In this document: in pieces, positions 53,846 to 63,800 of the stretch
Numbering within the stretch: position 1 is the stretch's first letter
Layout: the number at the start of each line of letters is the position of its first letter
NCBI GenBank assembly: GCA_019752015.1
Contig: JAIEMQ010000002.1
Location: 1 to 64,000 of the forward strand
DNA length: 64,000 nt
DNA from: Cyanobacteriota bacterium
GTDB taxonomy: Bacteria; Acidobacteriota; Vicinamibacteria; Vicinamibacterales; UBA2999
Direction: 5' to 3'
Translations under genes and position numbers: made by a program
Notes under the pieces: generated by a model
The model's input: the letters and a program-made list of their open reading frames with translations, nothing else
What the model was told of the DNA's origin: nothing
Database searches by the model: none

Positions 53846-56152
53846 ATGTCACAGATTAACTCAGTCACGGTGCTGGGCGCCGGCACGATGGGCGCGCAGA
53901 TTGCGCTGCACTGCGCGAACGCCGGCATCCCGGCGCTGCTGCTCGACCTGACCGCCGACGCCGCGAAGCAGGGCCTCGACAAGGCGCGCAGGCTCAAGCC
54001 CGATCCGCAATTCACGCCCGAGGCGTTCAGGCTGGTCACGACCGGCGGCTTCGACACGCATCTCGACCTGATCGCGAAGACCGACTGGATCATGGAGGCG
54101 GTGGTCGAGCGCCTCGACATCAAGCAGCAGCTGCTCGCCAAGGTCGATGACAAGCGGCGTCCCGGATCGATCGTCAGCTCGAACACCTCCGGCATTCCGA
54201 TCGCGGCGATCGCGGAGGGCCGCTCCGACGATTTCCGGAAGCACTGGCTCGGCACGCACTTCTTCAATCCACCGCGCTACCTGCGATTGCTCGAGCTCAT
54301 CCCGACGGCCGAAACGGATCCGGCCGTGCTTGCCGCCATGGTGCACTTCGGCGATCACGTCCTCGGCAAGGGCGTCGTCATCGCCAAAGACACGCCGAAC
54401 TTCATCGCCAATCACGTCGGCCTTTACGGCGTGGCGCGCACACTCGACGCCCTGGCGAGCGGCAAATACACGATCGAAGAGATCGATGCGATCACCGGCC
54501 CCGCGCTCGGCCGTCCGGGAAGCGCGACGTTCCGGACGATGGACATCGCCGGCATCGACGTGCTCGCGCACGTGCTGCGAAATCTGAGCGAGCACCTCAC
54601 GACCGAATCGGATCGCAAGGCGTTCGCGGTCGCGCCGCTGGTCGAGAAGCTGATTGCCAACGGCGCGCTCGGCGAAAAGACCGGCAAGGGCTTCTACGAG
54701 CGGCGCAAGAGCGCGGCCGGCGAGACCGAGATCTGGACGCTCGATCCGGTGACGCTGCAGTACCGCCAGAAGCAGTCGGCACGAATCGGGTCGATCGAAG
54801 CCGGCAAGTCGATCGATGACGTCGGCGAGCGCGTGCGGATGCTCTTCAACAGCAAGGACAAGGCCGGCGAATTCCTGCGCGAGACGCTGGCCCCGACGCT
54901 GGTCTACACCGCGCGCGTCACGCCGCAGATCTCGCATTCGATCGACGATGTCGATCGCGCCATGCGATGGGGCTTCGGCTGGGACCTCGGGCCGTTCGAG
55001 CTGATCGACGCGATCGGCGCCAAAGAAGTAGTGGCCGCAGCGCAAGGCACGCATTCGATGGAAGGCGGCGTGCCGCCGCTCATCGCCAGCCTGCTCGAAG
55101 CGGGCACGCCGAAGTTCCGCGAGGGACTCGTCAAGCCCGCCGCGGGCGACCTGCAAATCCTTCGCACGGCGAAAGAACAAAACCGCGTCATCAAGAAGAA
55201 CGCCGGTGCGAGCCTGGTCGATATCGGCGACGGCGTGATCGCCATCGAGTTCCATTCGAAGATGAACGCGATCGGCGGCGACACCGTGCAGATGCTGCAG
55301 GCCGGCGTCAAGGAAGCTGCGAAGAGCGGACAGGCGCTGGTGATCGGCAACGACGCGCCGAACTTCTCCGCCGGCGCCAACCTGATGCTGGTGCTGCTCG
55401 AAGCGCAGGAAGGCAACTGGGACGAGATCGACTTGATGATCCGCGCGTTCCAGGGCGCGACCATGGCGCTTCGATACAGCCCGGTGCCGGTGGTTGCCGC
55501 ACCGGCGGGCCTCGCCCTCGGCGGCGGTACCGAGATTCCGCTCCATTGCGATCGCGTGCAGGCGGCCGCGGAAACCTACATGGGCCTCGTCGAAGTCGGC
55601 GTCGGCCTGATTCCCGGCGGCGGCGGCACCAAGGAAATGCTGGTGCGCGCGATGTCGCAGCTGCCCACGCCGTCGAGCGATCCGCTGCCGTATGTGTCGA
55701 AGGCGTTCGAGACCGTCGCGCTGGCGAAAGTTTCTGCGAGCGGTCCCGATGCGCTCCGGCTCGGCTACTTGCAGCCCACGGATTCGTTCACGATGAATCG
55801 CGAGCGGCTGATGGCGGATGCCAAGGCGAGGGCGCTCGAGCGCGTCCGCGAGGGGTATCACGTGCCGCCGCCGCGCACCGCGATTCCGGTCGGCGGCGAA
55901 TCGGTGACGGCGGCGCTCAATCTCGGCGTGCACCTGATGTGGCGGGCCGGCCGCGCCAGCGACCACGACAAGCTGATCGGCCAGAAGCTCGCGCACATTT
56001 TCGGCGGCGGCAACGTGCCGCATGCGACGACGGTCACCGAGCAGTACTTGCTCGATCTCGAGCGCGAGGCTTTCATGAGTCTGCTGGGTCAGCGCAAGAC
56101 GCTCGAACGCATTCAGCACACGCTGAAGACCGGGAAGCCGTTGAGGAACTGA
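53846..56152 (+). CDS. fadN: FadN-like 3-hydroxyacyl-CoA dehydrogenase/enoyl-CoA hydratase
   Basis: 768-residue bifunctional beta-oxidation enzyme. The dehydrogenase comes first: the NAD loop GAGTMGAQIALHCA (about 11-24), 'SSNTSGIPIAAIAE', 'GTHFFNPPRYLRLLELIP' and the C-terminal HADH domains. A crotonase-like region follows (about 450-640) with 'DAPNFSAGANLML' and 'GLALGGGTEIPLHCD' oxyanion-hole segments. This order (HADH then hydratase) is that of Bacillus FadN and is reversed relative to E. coli FadB. The gene lies 18 bases after the regulator. Confidence 0.93.
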   Translation: MSQINSVTVLGAGTMGAQIALHCANAGIPALLLDLTADAAKQGLDKARRLKPDPQFTPEAFRLVTTGGFDTHLDLIAKTDWIMEAVVERLDIKQQLLAKVDDKRRPGSIVSSNTSGIPIAAIAEGRSDDFRKHWLGTHFFNPPRYLRLLELIPTAETDPAVLAAMVHFGDHVLGKGVVIAKDTPNFIANHVGLYGVARTLDALASGKYTIEEIDAITGPALGRPGSATFRTMDIAGIDVLAHVLRNLSEHLTTESDRKAFAVAPLVEKLIANGALGEKTGKGFYERRKSAAGETEIWTLDPVTLQYRQKQSARIGSIEAGKSIDDVGERVRMLFNSKDKAGEFLRETLAPTLVYTARVTPQISHSIDDVDRAMRWGFGWDLGPFELIDAIGAKEVVAAAQGTHSMEGGVPPLIASLLEAGTPKFREGLVKPAAGDLQILRTAKEQNRVIKKNAGASLVDIGDGVIAIEFHSKMNAIGGDTVQMLQAGVKEAAKSGQALVIGNDAPNFSAGANLMLVLLEAQEGNWDEIDLMIRAFQGATMALRYSPVPVVAAPAGLALGGGTEIPLHCDRVQAAAETYMGLVEVGVGLIPGGGGTKEMLVRAMSQLPTPSSDPLPYVSKAFETVALAKVSASGPDALRLGYLQPTDSFTMNRERLMADAKARALERVREGYHVPPPRTAIPVGGESVTAALNLGVHLMWRAGRASDHDKLIGQKLAHIFGGGNVPHATTVTEQYLLDLEREAFMSLLGQRKTLERIQHTLKTGKPLRN

Positions 56153-57021
56153 TGACGGCCGGGTGGACGGAAATCAGCCGGGGTGACGGACCTCAGCCGG
56201 GGGTTCAGCCGGGGCGACGGAAGTCCACGGGGAAATACATGGTTGATCGAGGGACTGGAGTTCCAATCGTTTTGATCCCAGGGCTGCAGGGCCGCTGGGA
56301 GTGGATGCGTCCGACCGTCGAGGCTCTCGCGGAGCATCATCGTGTCATCACGTTTTCGCTGTGCGATGAGCGCTCCAGCCCGTTTCCGTGCGAACCGAAA
56401 CGCGCGTTCGAAAATTACATCTCACAAGTGGAGCTGGCGCTCGATCGCGCCGGCGTCGATCGAGCGGTGATTGCCGGCGTGTCGTACGGCGGCCTGATCG
56501 CGTCTGAGTTTGCGGCGCGCCGGCCGGGCCGGGTCGGCGCCCTGGTGCTCGCGTCGGCGCTGCACTCGTCGTGGGAGCCCGATCAGCGTCAGCAGAGCTA
56601 CCTGGACGCGCCGATTCTTCGCAGCCCGATGTTCGTGGCCACCGCGCCCCGTCGCATACGGCCGGAACTGGTGGCGGCATTGCCGTCGATGATCGAACGC
56701 TTGCGATTCGGAGCCGCGCATGGCGCGCGACTGGTATTGTCGCCAACCACGCCAAGCCGCATGGCGCGGCGCATTCTCTGGGCGAAGTCGCATCATTTTG
56801 CCGATCCGCGGCGCGTCAAGGCGCCGGCACTGCTCATCACCGGCGAGCCGGAGCTCGACCGCGTCGTGCCGGTCGACGTATCGCGCCGCTATCTCAATGA
56901 TCTCGAGCGCGCCGAACACGTCGTCTTGAAACGCACGGGCCACCTCGGTCTCGTGACACGCCCGGGCGAATTCGCCGGCGTGCTCGAAAGGTTTGTGAAT
57001 GGCGTCAGACTTTCTGCGTGA
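56152..57021 (+). CDS. alpha/beta hydrolase in fad operon (1)
   Basis: 289 residues if started at the ATG overlapping the FadN stop; the ATG at 56239 is an alternative that fits the family start 'MVDRGTGVPIVLIPG'. The first 25 or so residues derive from a GC-rich segment with three CAGCCGGGG repeats (56175-56215) and look non-conserved. Nucleophile elbow GVSYGG (Ser) near residue 107, oxyanion 'IPGLQGRW', Asp in 'TGEPELDRVV' and His in 'TGHLGLV' form a plausible triad. Possible thioesterase or lipase releasing fatty acids. Confidence 0.8.
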   Translation: MTAGWTEISRGDGPQPGVQPGRRKSTGKYMVDRGTGVPIVLIPGLQGRWEWMRPTVEALAEHHRVITFSLCDERSSPFPCEPKRAFENYISQVELALDRAGVDRAVIAGVSYGGLIASEFAARRPGRVGALVLASALHSSWEPDQRQQSYLDAPILRSPMFVATAPRRIRPELVAALPSMIERLRFGAAHGARLVLSPTTPSRMARRILWAKSHHFADPRRVKAPALLITGEPELDRVVPVDVSRRYLNDLERAEHVVLKRTGHLGLVTRPGEFAGVLERFVNGVRLSA

Positions 57022-57640
57022 GATCGCCGGCCCGGCCGGCGTGCTCGAGGCGCTGCTCGACGAGCCGGCGGCAGCGCCGCGCGCCGTCGCCGTGTTCGGG
57101 CATCCGCATCCGCTGCACGGCGGCACGATGCACACGAAAGCGTTGTATCAGGCGGCCAAGGCCATGCCGGGCATAGGCGTGGCGGCGCTGCGTTTCAATT
57201 TCCGGGGCGTCGGCCGCAGCGCCGGCACCTTTGACGCGGGTCCCGGTGAGAAGGCGGATTTCAAGGCGGCGATTGATTTCGTCGCCGACCGCTTCCCCGA
57301 CACGCCGATCTGGGCCGCCGGCATGTCGTTCGGATCGTGGATCGCGATGACGGCCGGCGCCGACGATGCGCGCGTCTCGCTGCTGCTCGCGATCGCGCCG
57401 CCGGTCGATCGCTACGATTTCGATGCGCTGAAAACGTGCACGCTGCCGAAGTTCATCATTCACGGCGAGGAAGATGAACTGATCTCGATCAAGGAGATCC
57501 GCAAGTTCTACGCGCAGCTGCCGGAGCCGAAGGAGCTCGTCACGATCGAGTACGCGAATCACCTGTTCGAGGGCAAGACACCGCTGGTCGGAGAGGCCGT
57601 CGAAGATTTGCTGGCTGATTTCAACACGGTAAGGACATAA
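56999..57640 (+). CDS. alpha/beta hydrolase in fad operon (2)
   Basis: 213-residue dienelactone-hydrolase-like alpha/beta protein that overlaps the preceding gene by 23 bases. The opening 'VAVFGHPHPLHGGTMHTKALYQAAKAM' and 'RFNFRGVGRSAGTFD' are typical of small Xaa-Pro/DLH-like hydrolases. The nucleophile elbow is GMSFGSW (about 116-122), with Asp in 'HGEEDELI' and His in 'YANHLFEG'. The substrate is unknown; its place between FadN and FadA suggests acyl-ester or acyl-CoA handling. Confidence 0.82.
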   Translation: MASDFLREIAGPAGVLEALLDEPAAAPRAVAVFGHPHPLHGGTMHTKALYQAAKAMPGIGVAALRFNFRGVGRSAGTFDAGPGEKADFKAAIDFVADRFPDTPIWAAGMSFGSWIAMTAGADDARVSLLLAIAPPVDRYDFDALKTCTLPKFIIHGEEDELISIKEIRKFYAQLPEPKELVTIEYANHLFEGKTPLVGEAVEDLLADFNTVRT

Positions 57641-57643
57641 ATC

Positions 57644-58858
57644 ATGCAAGACGCAGTCATCGTTTCAGCTGTTCGGACCGCGGTCGGCAAGGCGCCGAAG
57701 GGCACCCTCAGCGTGATGCGCCCCGACGAGCTCGGCGCGATCGCGATCAAAGGCGCGCTCGACAAGATCCCGCAGTTCGATCCGACGCTCGTGGACGACG
57801 TCATCATCGGGTGCGCCATGCCCGAAGGCGAACAGGGCATGAACGTCGCGCGCATCTCGGGCCTGCGCGCCGGCATCCCGGTCGAGGCCTCGGCCGTCAC
57901 CGTCAACCGCTTCTGTTCTTCCGGCCTGCAGGCCATTGCCTACGGCGCCGAGCGCATCATGCTCGGCCAGGGACGCGCCGCGGTGGCCGGCGGCACCGAG
58001 TCGATGAGCATGGTGCCGATGGGCGGCAACAAGATCTCGCCGAACCCGGCGCTGGTCTCTTCGTATCCGGATGTTTATTTGAGCACCGGCCTGGTCGCTG
58101 AAAATCACGCGCGCGAGTCGACGGTGTCGCGCGCGGAGCAGGACGAGTTCGCGCTGCGCAGTCACCAGCGCGCCGTCAGCGCGATCGAGAAAGGCCACTT
58201 CAAGAACGAGATCGTTCCATTAACCGTGAAGGTCGTGAATCCGCCTAAAAGTGGACACTACCCGTCCGGACAGGTGGTGTCCGGCTTTAGCCGGATAGAT
58301 GTTAAGGAAATTATTTTTGATACGGACGAGGGTCCGCGCCGTGACACCTCGCTCGAAGCGCTGGCGAAGTTGAAGCCGGCGTTCCACGTCAGCGGCACCG
58401 TCACCGCGGGCAATTCATCGCAGACGAGCGACGGCGGCGCCGCGGTCATCATCACTTCAGCGGAGCTCGCCAAGGAGCGCGGCCTCACGCCGCTGGCGCG
58501 CTTCGTCGGCTACGCGACCGCGGGCGTCAAGCCGGAGCTGTTTGGCATCGGGCCGGTGCCGGCGATCCGCAAGGTCCTCAAGCAGACCGGCCTGACACTC
58601 GATCAGATCGACCTGATCGAGCTGAACGAAGCGTTCGCCGCGCAGGCGCTCGCCTGCATGAAGGAGCTCGGCCTCGACCCCGAGAAAGTGAACGTCAACG
58701 GCGGCGCCATCGCGCTCGGGCATCCGCTCGGCTGCACCGGCGCGAAGCTCACGGCAACGATCATCAACGAGATGCACCGCCGCAAGGCGCGCTACGGAAT
58801 GGTCACGATGTGTGTCGGCGGCGGTATGGGTGCTGCTGGGGTTTTTGAACGGATGTAG
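57644..58858 (+). CDS. fadA: acetyl-CoA acyltransferase (thiolase) FadA
   Basis: 404-residue thiolase completing beta-oxidation by thiolysis of 3-ketoacyl-CoA. Active-site Cys in [10 protein letters not shown] (about 90), His in '[10 protein letters not shown]' (about 360) and the second Cys in '[10 protein letters not shown]' (about 391) are all present. An in-frame stretch of about 17 residues near 203-219 ([17 protein letters not shown]) is encoded by a palindromic element and is probably a surface insertion. It follows the small hydrolase by three bases. Confidence 0.94.
   Translation: MQDAVIVSAVRTAVGKAPKGTLSVMRPDELGAIAIKGALDKIPQFDPTLVDDVIIGCAMPEGEQGMNVARISGLRAGIPVEASAVTVNRFCSSGLQAIAYGAERIMLGQGRAAVAGGTESMSMVPMGGNKISPNPALVSSYPDVYLSTGLVAENHARESTVSRAEQDEFALRSHQRAVSAIEKGHFKNEIVPLTVKVVNPPKSGHYPSGQVVSGFSRIDVKEIIFDTDEGPRRDTSLEALAKLKPAFHVSGTVTAGNSSQTSDGGAAVIITSAELAKERGLTPLARFVGYATAGVKPELFGIGPVPAIRKVLKQTGLTLDQIDLIELNEAFAAQALACMKELGLDPEKVNVNGGAIALGHPLGCTGAKLTATIINEMHRRKARYGMVTMCVGGGMGAAGVFERM
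58250..58300. repeat. palindromic element C inside fadA
   Basis: Contains the 16-base near-palindrome TCCGGCTTTAGCCGGA (58280-58295) preceded by GTCCGGACAGGTGGTG. It is in frame in the thiolase gene. No second copy was found in the window by eye. Confidence 0.55.
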
Positions 58859-58912
58859 AAGGCAGAAGGCAGAAGGCAAAAGGGAAGGTAGAAGGTAGAA
58901 GGTAGAAGGTAA
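58857..58912. repeat. purine-rich tandem repeats (GAAGGCA/GAAGGTA)
   Basis: About three AGAAGGC units followed by about four AGAAGGT units, filling the gap between the fadA and fadE-like genes. Strand-asymmetric purine tract; no coding signal. Confidence 0.8.
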
Positions 58913-58925
58913 AATGCGAGGACAT

Positions 58926-60758
58926 ATGGCGACGGCAACGAGCGAAACGGTCAAGGGCGGCGCATGGCTGGTGGGAGAAACCGATCCGGCGACCGTGTTC
59001 ACGCCGGAACAGCTCAGTGACGAGCACAAGCTGATTCGTCAGACCGCCCAGGAATTCATGAAGGGCGAAGTGCTGCCGGTCGTCGAGCGGCTCGAGAAGA
59101 AGGAGTGGTCGCTCAATCGCGAGCTGCTCAGGAAGTGCGGCGGCCTCGGCCTGCTCGGCACCAACATCCCGGAGGAATACGGCGGCGTCGATCTCGACAA
59201 GATCGCGACGATGATCGTCTCCGAGTGCATCGCGATGCAGGCGTCGTTCGCGACGACGTTCGGCGCGCAGGCTAACCTGACGATCCTGCCGATCTACATG
59301 TTCGGCACCGAAGCGCAGAAGAAGAAGTACCTGCCGGGCCTGGTCTCGGGTGAAATGGCCGGCGCCTACGGCCTCAGCGAATCAGGCTCCGGCTCGGATG
59401 CGCTCGGCGCCAAGACGCGCGCCATGAAGCAGGCCGACGGCAGCTTCATCATGTCCGGTGAAAAGATGTGGATTAGCAATGGAGGCTTCGCCGACGTCTT
59501 CATTATCTTTGCGCAGGTAATTGACGGCGACCCTTCGACAAGCTCAGGGTCGGCCCGAGCGGAGTCGAGGGCCGAACACTTCACCGCCTTCATCGTCGAA
59601 CGCAAGTGGCCGGGCGTCTCGAGCGGGAAGGAAGAGCACAAGCTCGGGCTCCACGGCTCGTCGACGACGCCGATCATCCTGCAGGATGTGAAAGTGCCGG
59701 CCGATGCGGTGCTGGGCGAGATCGGCAAAGGCCACAAGGTCGCCTTCAACGTGCTGAACTTCGGCCGCTTCAAGCTGGGCGCGATGTGCTCCGGCGGCGT
59801 GAAGATCAACATCGAAGAGGCCGCCAAGTACGCGGCATCACGAAAACAGTTCAACACGCCGATCGCCACGTTCGGCGCGATTAAGCACAAGCTCGGCGAG
59901 ATGACGACTCGACAGTACGCGCTCGAGAGCATGATGTATCGCACCGCCGGGCTGATCGAGCAGCGGATTGCCGCGACGCCGGACAAGAAGGCCAACGACG
60001 GCACGCCGATGCTGCTGGCCCTCGAGGAGTTCGCCGTCGAGGCGTCGATCGCCAAGGTGCTCGGCAGCGAGACCGTCGATTACACCATCGACGAGAACCT
60101 GCAGATCCACGGCGGCAACGGCTTCGTGCACGACTATCCGCCCGAGGGCCATTACCGCGATGCGCGCGTCAACCGCATCTTCGAAGGCACCAACGAGATC
60201 AACCGCCTGTTGATCCCGGGCATGCTGATGAAGAAGGCGATGAAGGGCGATGTGCCGTTGATGCAGGCCGCCAAGGCGCTGCAGGACGAGATCATGAACC
60301 CGTCGATGAGCATGCCCGACGACAGCGACGGCGTGCTGTCAGCCGAAGCGCGCGCGTGCGGCGCGTTCAAGAAAGTCGTGCTGATGGTCGCCGGCACCGC
60401 GATGCAGCGCTACGGCACCAAGCTCGAACAGGAGCAGGAAGTCCTGAGCTTCCTTGCGGACATCCTGATTGACACGTATTCGGCTGAGAGCGCGGTGCTG
60501 CGCGCCCAGGCTGCGGCCGGCAGCAAGCTGTCGAATGCCGACCTGCACCAGGATGCCGCGAGGGTGGCGGTCAACGAGTCGGCAGGCCGGATTGAATTGT
60601 CGGCGCGCAACGCGCTCGCCGCGATGGCCGATGGCGACGTGCTCCGTACGCAACTGGCGGCACTGCGCCGGTTGTTGAAGGTGACGCCGTCGAATACCGT
60701 CGAGATGCGCCGGCGCCTGGCTGATGCGACGGTCGTGAAGGGCAGCTACATCTTCTAG
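58926..60758 (+). CDS. fadE: long acyl-CoA dehydrogenase FadE-like
   Basis: 610 residues from the ATG at 58926 (GAGG just upstream). FAD-dependent dehydrogenase for the first beta-oxidation step. The ACAD core has 'AYGLSESGSGSDALGAKTRAM', 'MWISNGGFADVFIIFAQV', the catalytic-Glu region 'YRDARVNRIFEGTNEINRLLI' and a C-terminal extension of about 170 residues as in VLCAD/ACAD9 and Bacillus FadE. Residues about 202-216 (PSTSSGSARAESRAE) come from a family A dispersed element inserted in frame. Last gene of the fad operon. Confidence 0.93.
   Translation: MATATSETVKGGAWLVGETDPATVFTPEQLSDEHKLIRQTAQEFMKGEVLPVVERLEKKEWSLNRELLRKCGGLGLLGTNIPEEYGGVDLDKIATMIVSECIAMQASFATTFGAQANLTILPIYMFGTEAQKKKYLPGLVSGEMAGAYGLSESGSGSDALGAKTRAMKQADGSFIMSGEKMWISNGGFADVFIIFAQVIDGDPSTSSGSARAESRAEHFTAFIVERKWPGVSSGKEEHKLGLHGSSTTPIILQDVKVPADAVLGEIGKGHKVAFNVLNFGRFKLGAMCSGGVKINIEEAAKYAASRKQFNTPIATFGAIKHKLGEMTTRQYALESMMYRTAGLIEQRIAATPDKKANDGTPMLLALEEFAVEASIAKVLGSETVDYTIDENLQIHGGNGFVHDYPPEGHYRDARVNRIFEGTNEINRLLIPGMLMKKAMKGDVPLMQAAKALQDEIMNPSMSMPDDSDGVLSAEARACGAFKKVVLMVAGTAMQRYGTKLEQEQEVLSFLADILIDTYSAESAVLRAQAAAGSKLSNADLHQDAARVAVNESAGRIELSARNALAAMADGDVLRTQLAALRRLLKVTPSNTVEMRRRLADATVVKGSYIF
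59531..59573. repeat. dispersed element, family A, inside fadE
   Basis: CCCTTCGACAAGCTCAGGG at the left and GAGCGGAGTCGAGGG at the right form an imperfect palindrome, in frame in the acyl-CoA dehydrogenase gene. Confidence 0.75.
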
Positions 60759-60798
60759 GACGACGGCTTCGTGGTCAGTCCTAGGCGATGTTTCTAAC

Positions 60799-60825
60799 GG
60801 ACGGACGGCGGTATGCCGTCCGTCC
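60799..60825. terminator. hairpin after fad operon
   Basis: GGACGGACGGC, loop GGTAT, GCCGTCCGTCC: a perfect 11-base-pair stem 41 bases past the fadE stop and between two convergent genes. No U-tract follows, so it may stop transcription weakly or only stabilise the RNA 3' ends. Confidence 0.55.
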
Positions 60826-60861
60826 AAGTCAGTCGCGTCTGCAGCCCGAATCGTAAACCCG

Positions 60862-63800
60862 TTACGGATTTATCGTCCCAGTTGTAATCACCCAAACGTC
60901 GTACGTGACATTAGAGGCGTTCAAGGCGCTACCGACGGTGATCTTGTCGGTCCCGAGAGCGGTAATTGAATTCGACACAGCATTACCCGTATCGGTACGC
61001 CGTCCGGTCGTGTCCCCATTAACGCGGTACACTTTCGCCACTGCAGTTGTCGGGACTACCAGTGCAAACTCAGGCGTCGAACCGCTCAGACTTAATGCTA
61101 TGTCCCGTGACGAAGTGCCGTCTCCCACATACGAAGTCACCGCCATCAGTCTCGTGGATGAAACACCGTCGCTCACTCTGCCTGCCCAAAACGCGTGATC
61201 GCCGCTACCGTGACCGATTAGAGTTCCAAACTGTACCGTGCCTGCGCCAAGGGCTTGGATGCGGTCAGCATCTGAAGCCTGCGCGACTCCGAGCTTCGCC
61301 GTGAGATCACCGGTGTGACCGGGACCCCGATAGAGACTCGCCTTGGTCGAATCCGCACTGTTGCCAAACGCCGCGCCACCGAAAATGAAATCTGGTGTGA
61401 AGTTCGAGAGCAAAGCACCACTCTGGGGATCCCTGAGTTTATGAGTGTAGTTGTCTTCTGCCAGCGGCTTCGACACAGCAAATGGAACCACGTAACGACC
61501 GGTTGGATCGAAAAGGGCAATGGCAACGTAGTCCACGCCGCTCACGTTGAACGAGCGCGACGCCCCATCCACGACGTGCATCTTGCCTCTCTGGGGCCAT
61601 ATCCTCGAGAAGTTCGTCAGAGATGACGACATCCCCGCGGCACCTTGCCGTGACTCCCACCACCACATTGGTTCGACGGCGGTTGAGGCATTCAGCGCCA
61701 TGACGAGTACCGCGGTCGGGACTAGGTTGTTGCCAAAGTCAATCGTTTGGGCTGTCCCATTACCCGTGTAAGGCCGCTTGATCACTTGGGTCGTTCTGTC
61801 AGTGAACGGTTCGGGCTCCGGAGAGTCGTGTTCGACGATTAGGGCAACAGAAAAGAGCGAATTGGTAGCATTAACGCCATTAGTGACTCCAACTTCGACC
61901 ACATCCGTCGTCGACCATCCAGACGTAGCCACTCGATACCAACGTGTGTCATTGCTGGCGAGAGTAAAGTCAGTCAAAGTGGTGTCCACACCGTTACGTC
62001 GGATGAACGCTTTGGTGGCCGCCGAGGCGGCTTGCATGCGCACCCCGACAAGCACGCTACCGATTTGACCGCTGATGCCGCGCGACGCCATCGATTCCAT
62101 ACGATAGGAAATCTTCTCGCCTAGGACGCTGCTGCTTACTGAGAGAGGGAACGTGCCGTCTCCCGCAATAATCGACCGCGCTCGCCAGTCTGGTCTTCCA
62201 CCCGTCCACGCTGAGTAGGTCCCCGCATCGGCCGCCTGGAGGAGCGTAGAGCGCCAATTCGTCTCATAGGTTTCCATTGGATCCCCATGACTCTGCGCGC
62301 CTAAGAGCGCGGCCTTCCAGACATTCATCAATAATCCGTTCGTTGCTGCTGGAGATTTCAGTGAAGTGAACACTAGTGATGTTGTTCCACTCGCGACGTC
62401 TAGCCCCTTCGGGGTCGTTTCGCCACTTTGCCAAACACCGCCTGGGATGGCGCCGTACGTCACCACGGTCGCACCATCAAAGATCACTTGAGCCCAACTC
62501 GTCATGTTCTCCCAATCTGGATTCGGACTTGGGTGCACAGACTCTGAGTTATGTTCGAATCGCAATTGAAGGCTGTGCGGAGTGTTGAGTCCAAGGGCGG
62601 AGGACGTCCACAAAACTTGAGGCGTAGTCCGGCCTCCATCGTGCTTCACCACCAATTGACCGCTGGTCGTGATGTACGCCCTGATCGCGTTGGGGCCGCC
62701 AGCGCTCGTCTCGGTGCCTAAAAACTCTGCGTCAGCAATAGTCGGGTATCGCTCCACTTCAAACTCGAGAAATATGCCGCCTTGTTTCGGTTGATTAGGA
62801 TTATTTCCAATAAAACTCGGTCCGTTCGTAAAACTGTCGACAGTGCCAGCACTTGCCTTCACGCCGAGTCGAAGACCCGTCGATGGCATGTCCGGATGAA
62901 TCCACTTCCGTGCGGCCGCAGTCGCGCCAGTTTGGATGATGGTCGCACTTCCCGAGCCAGTGGGAACCTCCCAGCTCGTCGCTACCTTATGCGAGGTCGT
63001 CGTCACAGGATCTGGCGAGAGCAAGGACAGCGTCAGAGTTATCTCTCCGACGTTACTACCATCGGGGTCAACAATCACCTTGTAGGTACCTGTGACTGGC
63101 AATCTCACTTCAATCAGAGCTTTCATACCGACCCACGTGCCGGCAAGAAATGACCCATCAGGATTGCGGATATCGATTCGTCCCCAAGTGAAAGTGCCAC
63201 CTGCGGCTTCCAGACGCGCTCTGTCGCCTGCTTTGCCATAGAACTTCAGTGTGTCGAAGCTATTTGTGACTGTGATTTCGGCTGTCTTCGTTTTCGGCGC
63301 TTCGCGCCAGTTGCTAAAGAGCTTGCCCGATACACATCCGTCGGGATGGTACACGAGATATTCCCAACCAGTTTGGTAGACGGCCGACCCCACATCATCT
63401 GTGTTAACCACGTATGGAAGGCCACCCGGATCGCAATCGCCCATGCCATCGATTCCGGAAGTGGCTCCTCCGACGTTGTTAGCATAAACATTGCCCCCTT
63501 CAATTCCGTCGATGACCATATTGGTCACCGTGTTGTAGACCACATTGCCGTAGACGTTGCCCACGTTATGCGCTGTCCACTGAGGCTCCGTTTTCCACGG
63601 ATGAGTGCCTAGAAGAAGGCCTATCGCAAGTTTATCGGGGACGAGCGTATAGATAGTGTTGTCGCGAAATTCCGAGTTGGTATGTTCGCCGGGGGTAGCC
63701 GGCGGTTCGCTCGGTGAATTCCCGGGATTGAGTCCTGCGAACCCATACTTCCCTGTGTTGACAATAATATTGCCGGCTACAGTGCACGTATTAGATCCGA

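Noticed and set aside
53861..56119. 752-residue antisense frame opposite fadN
   Set aside because: Codon-bias shadow in high-GC DNA; the plus-strand gene has complete enzyme motifs.
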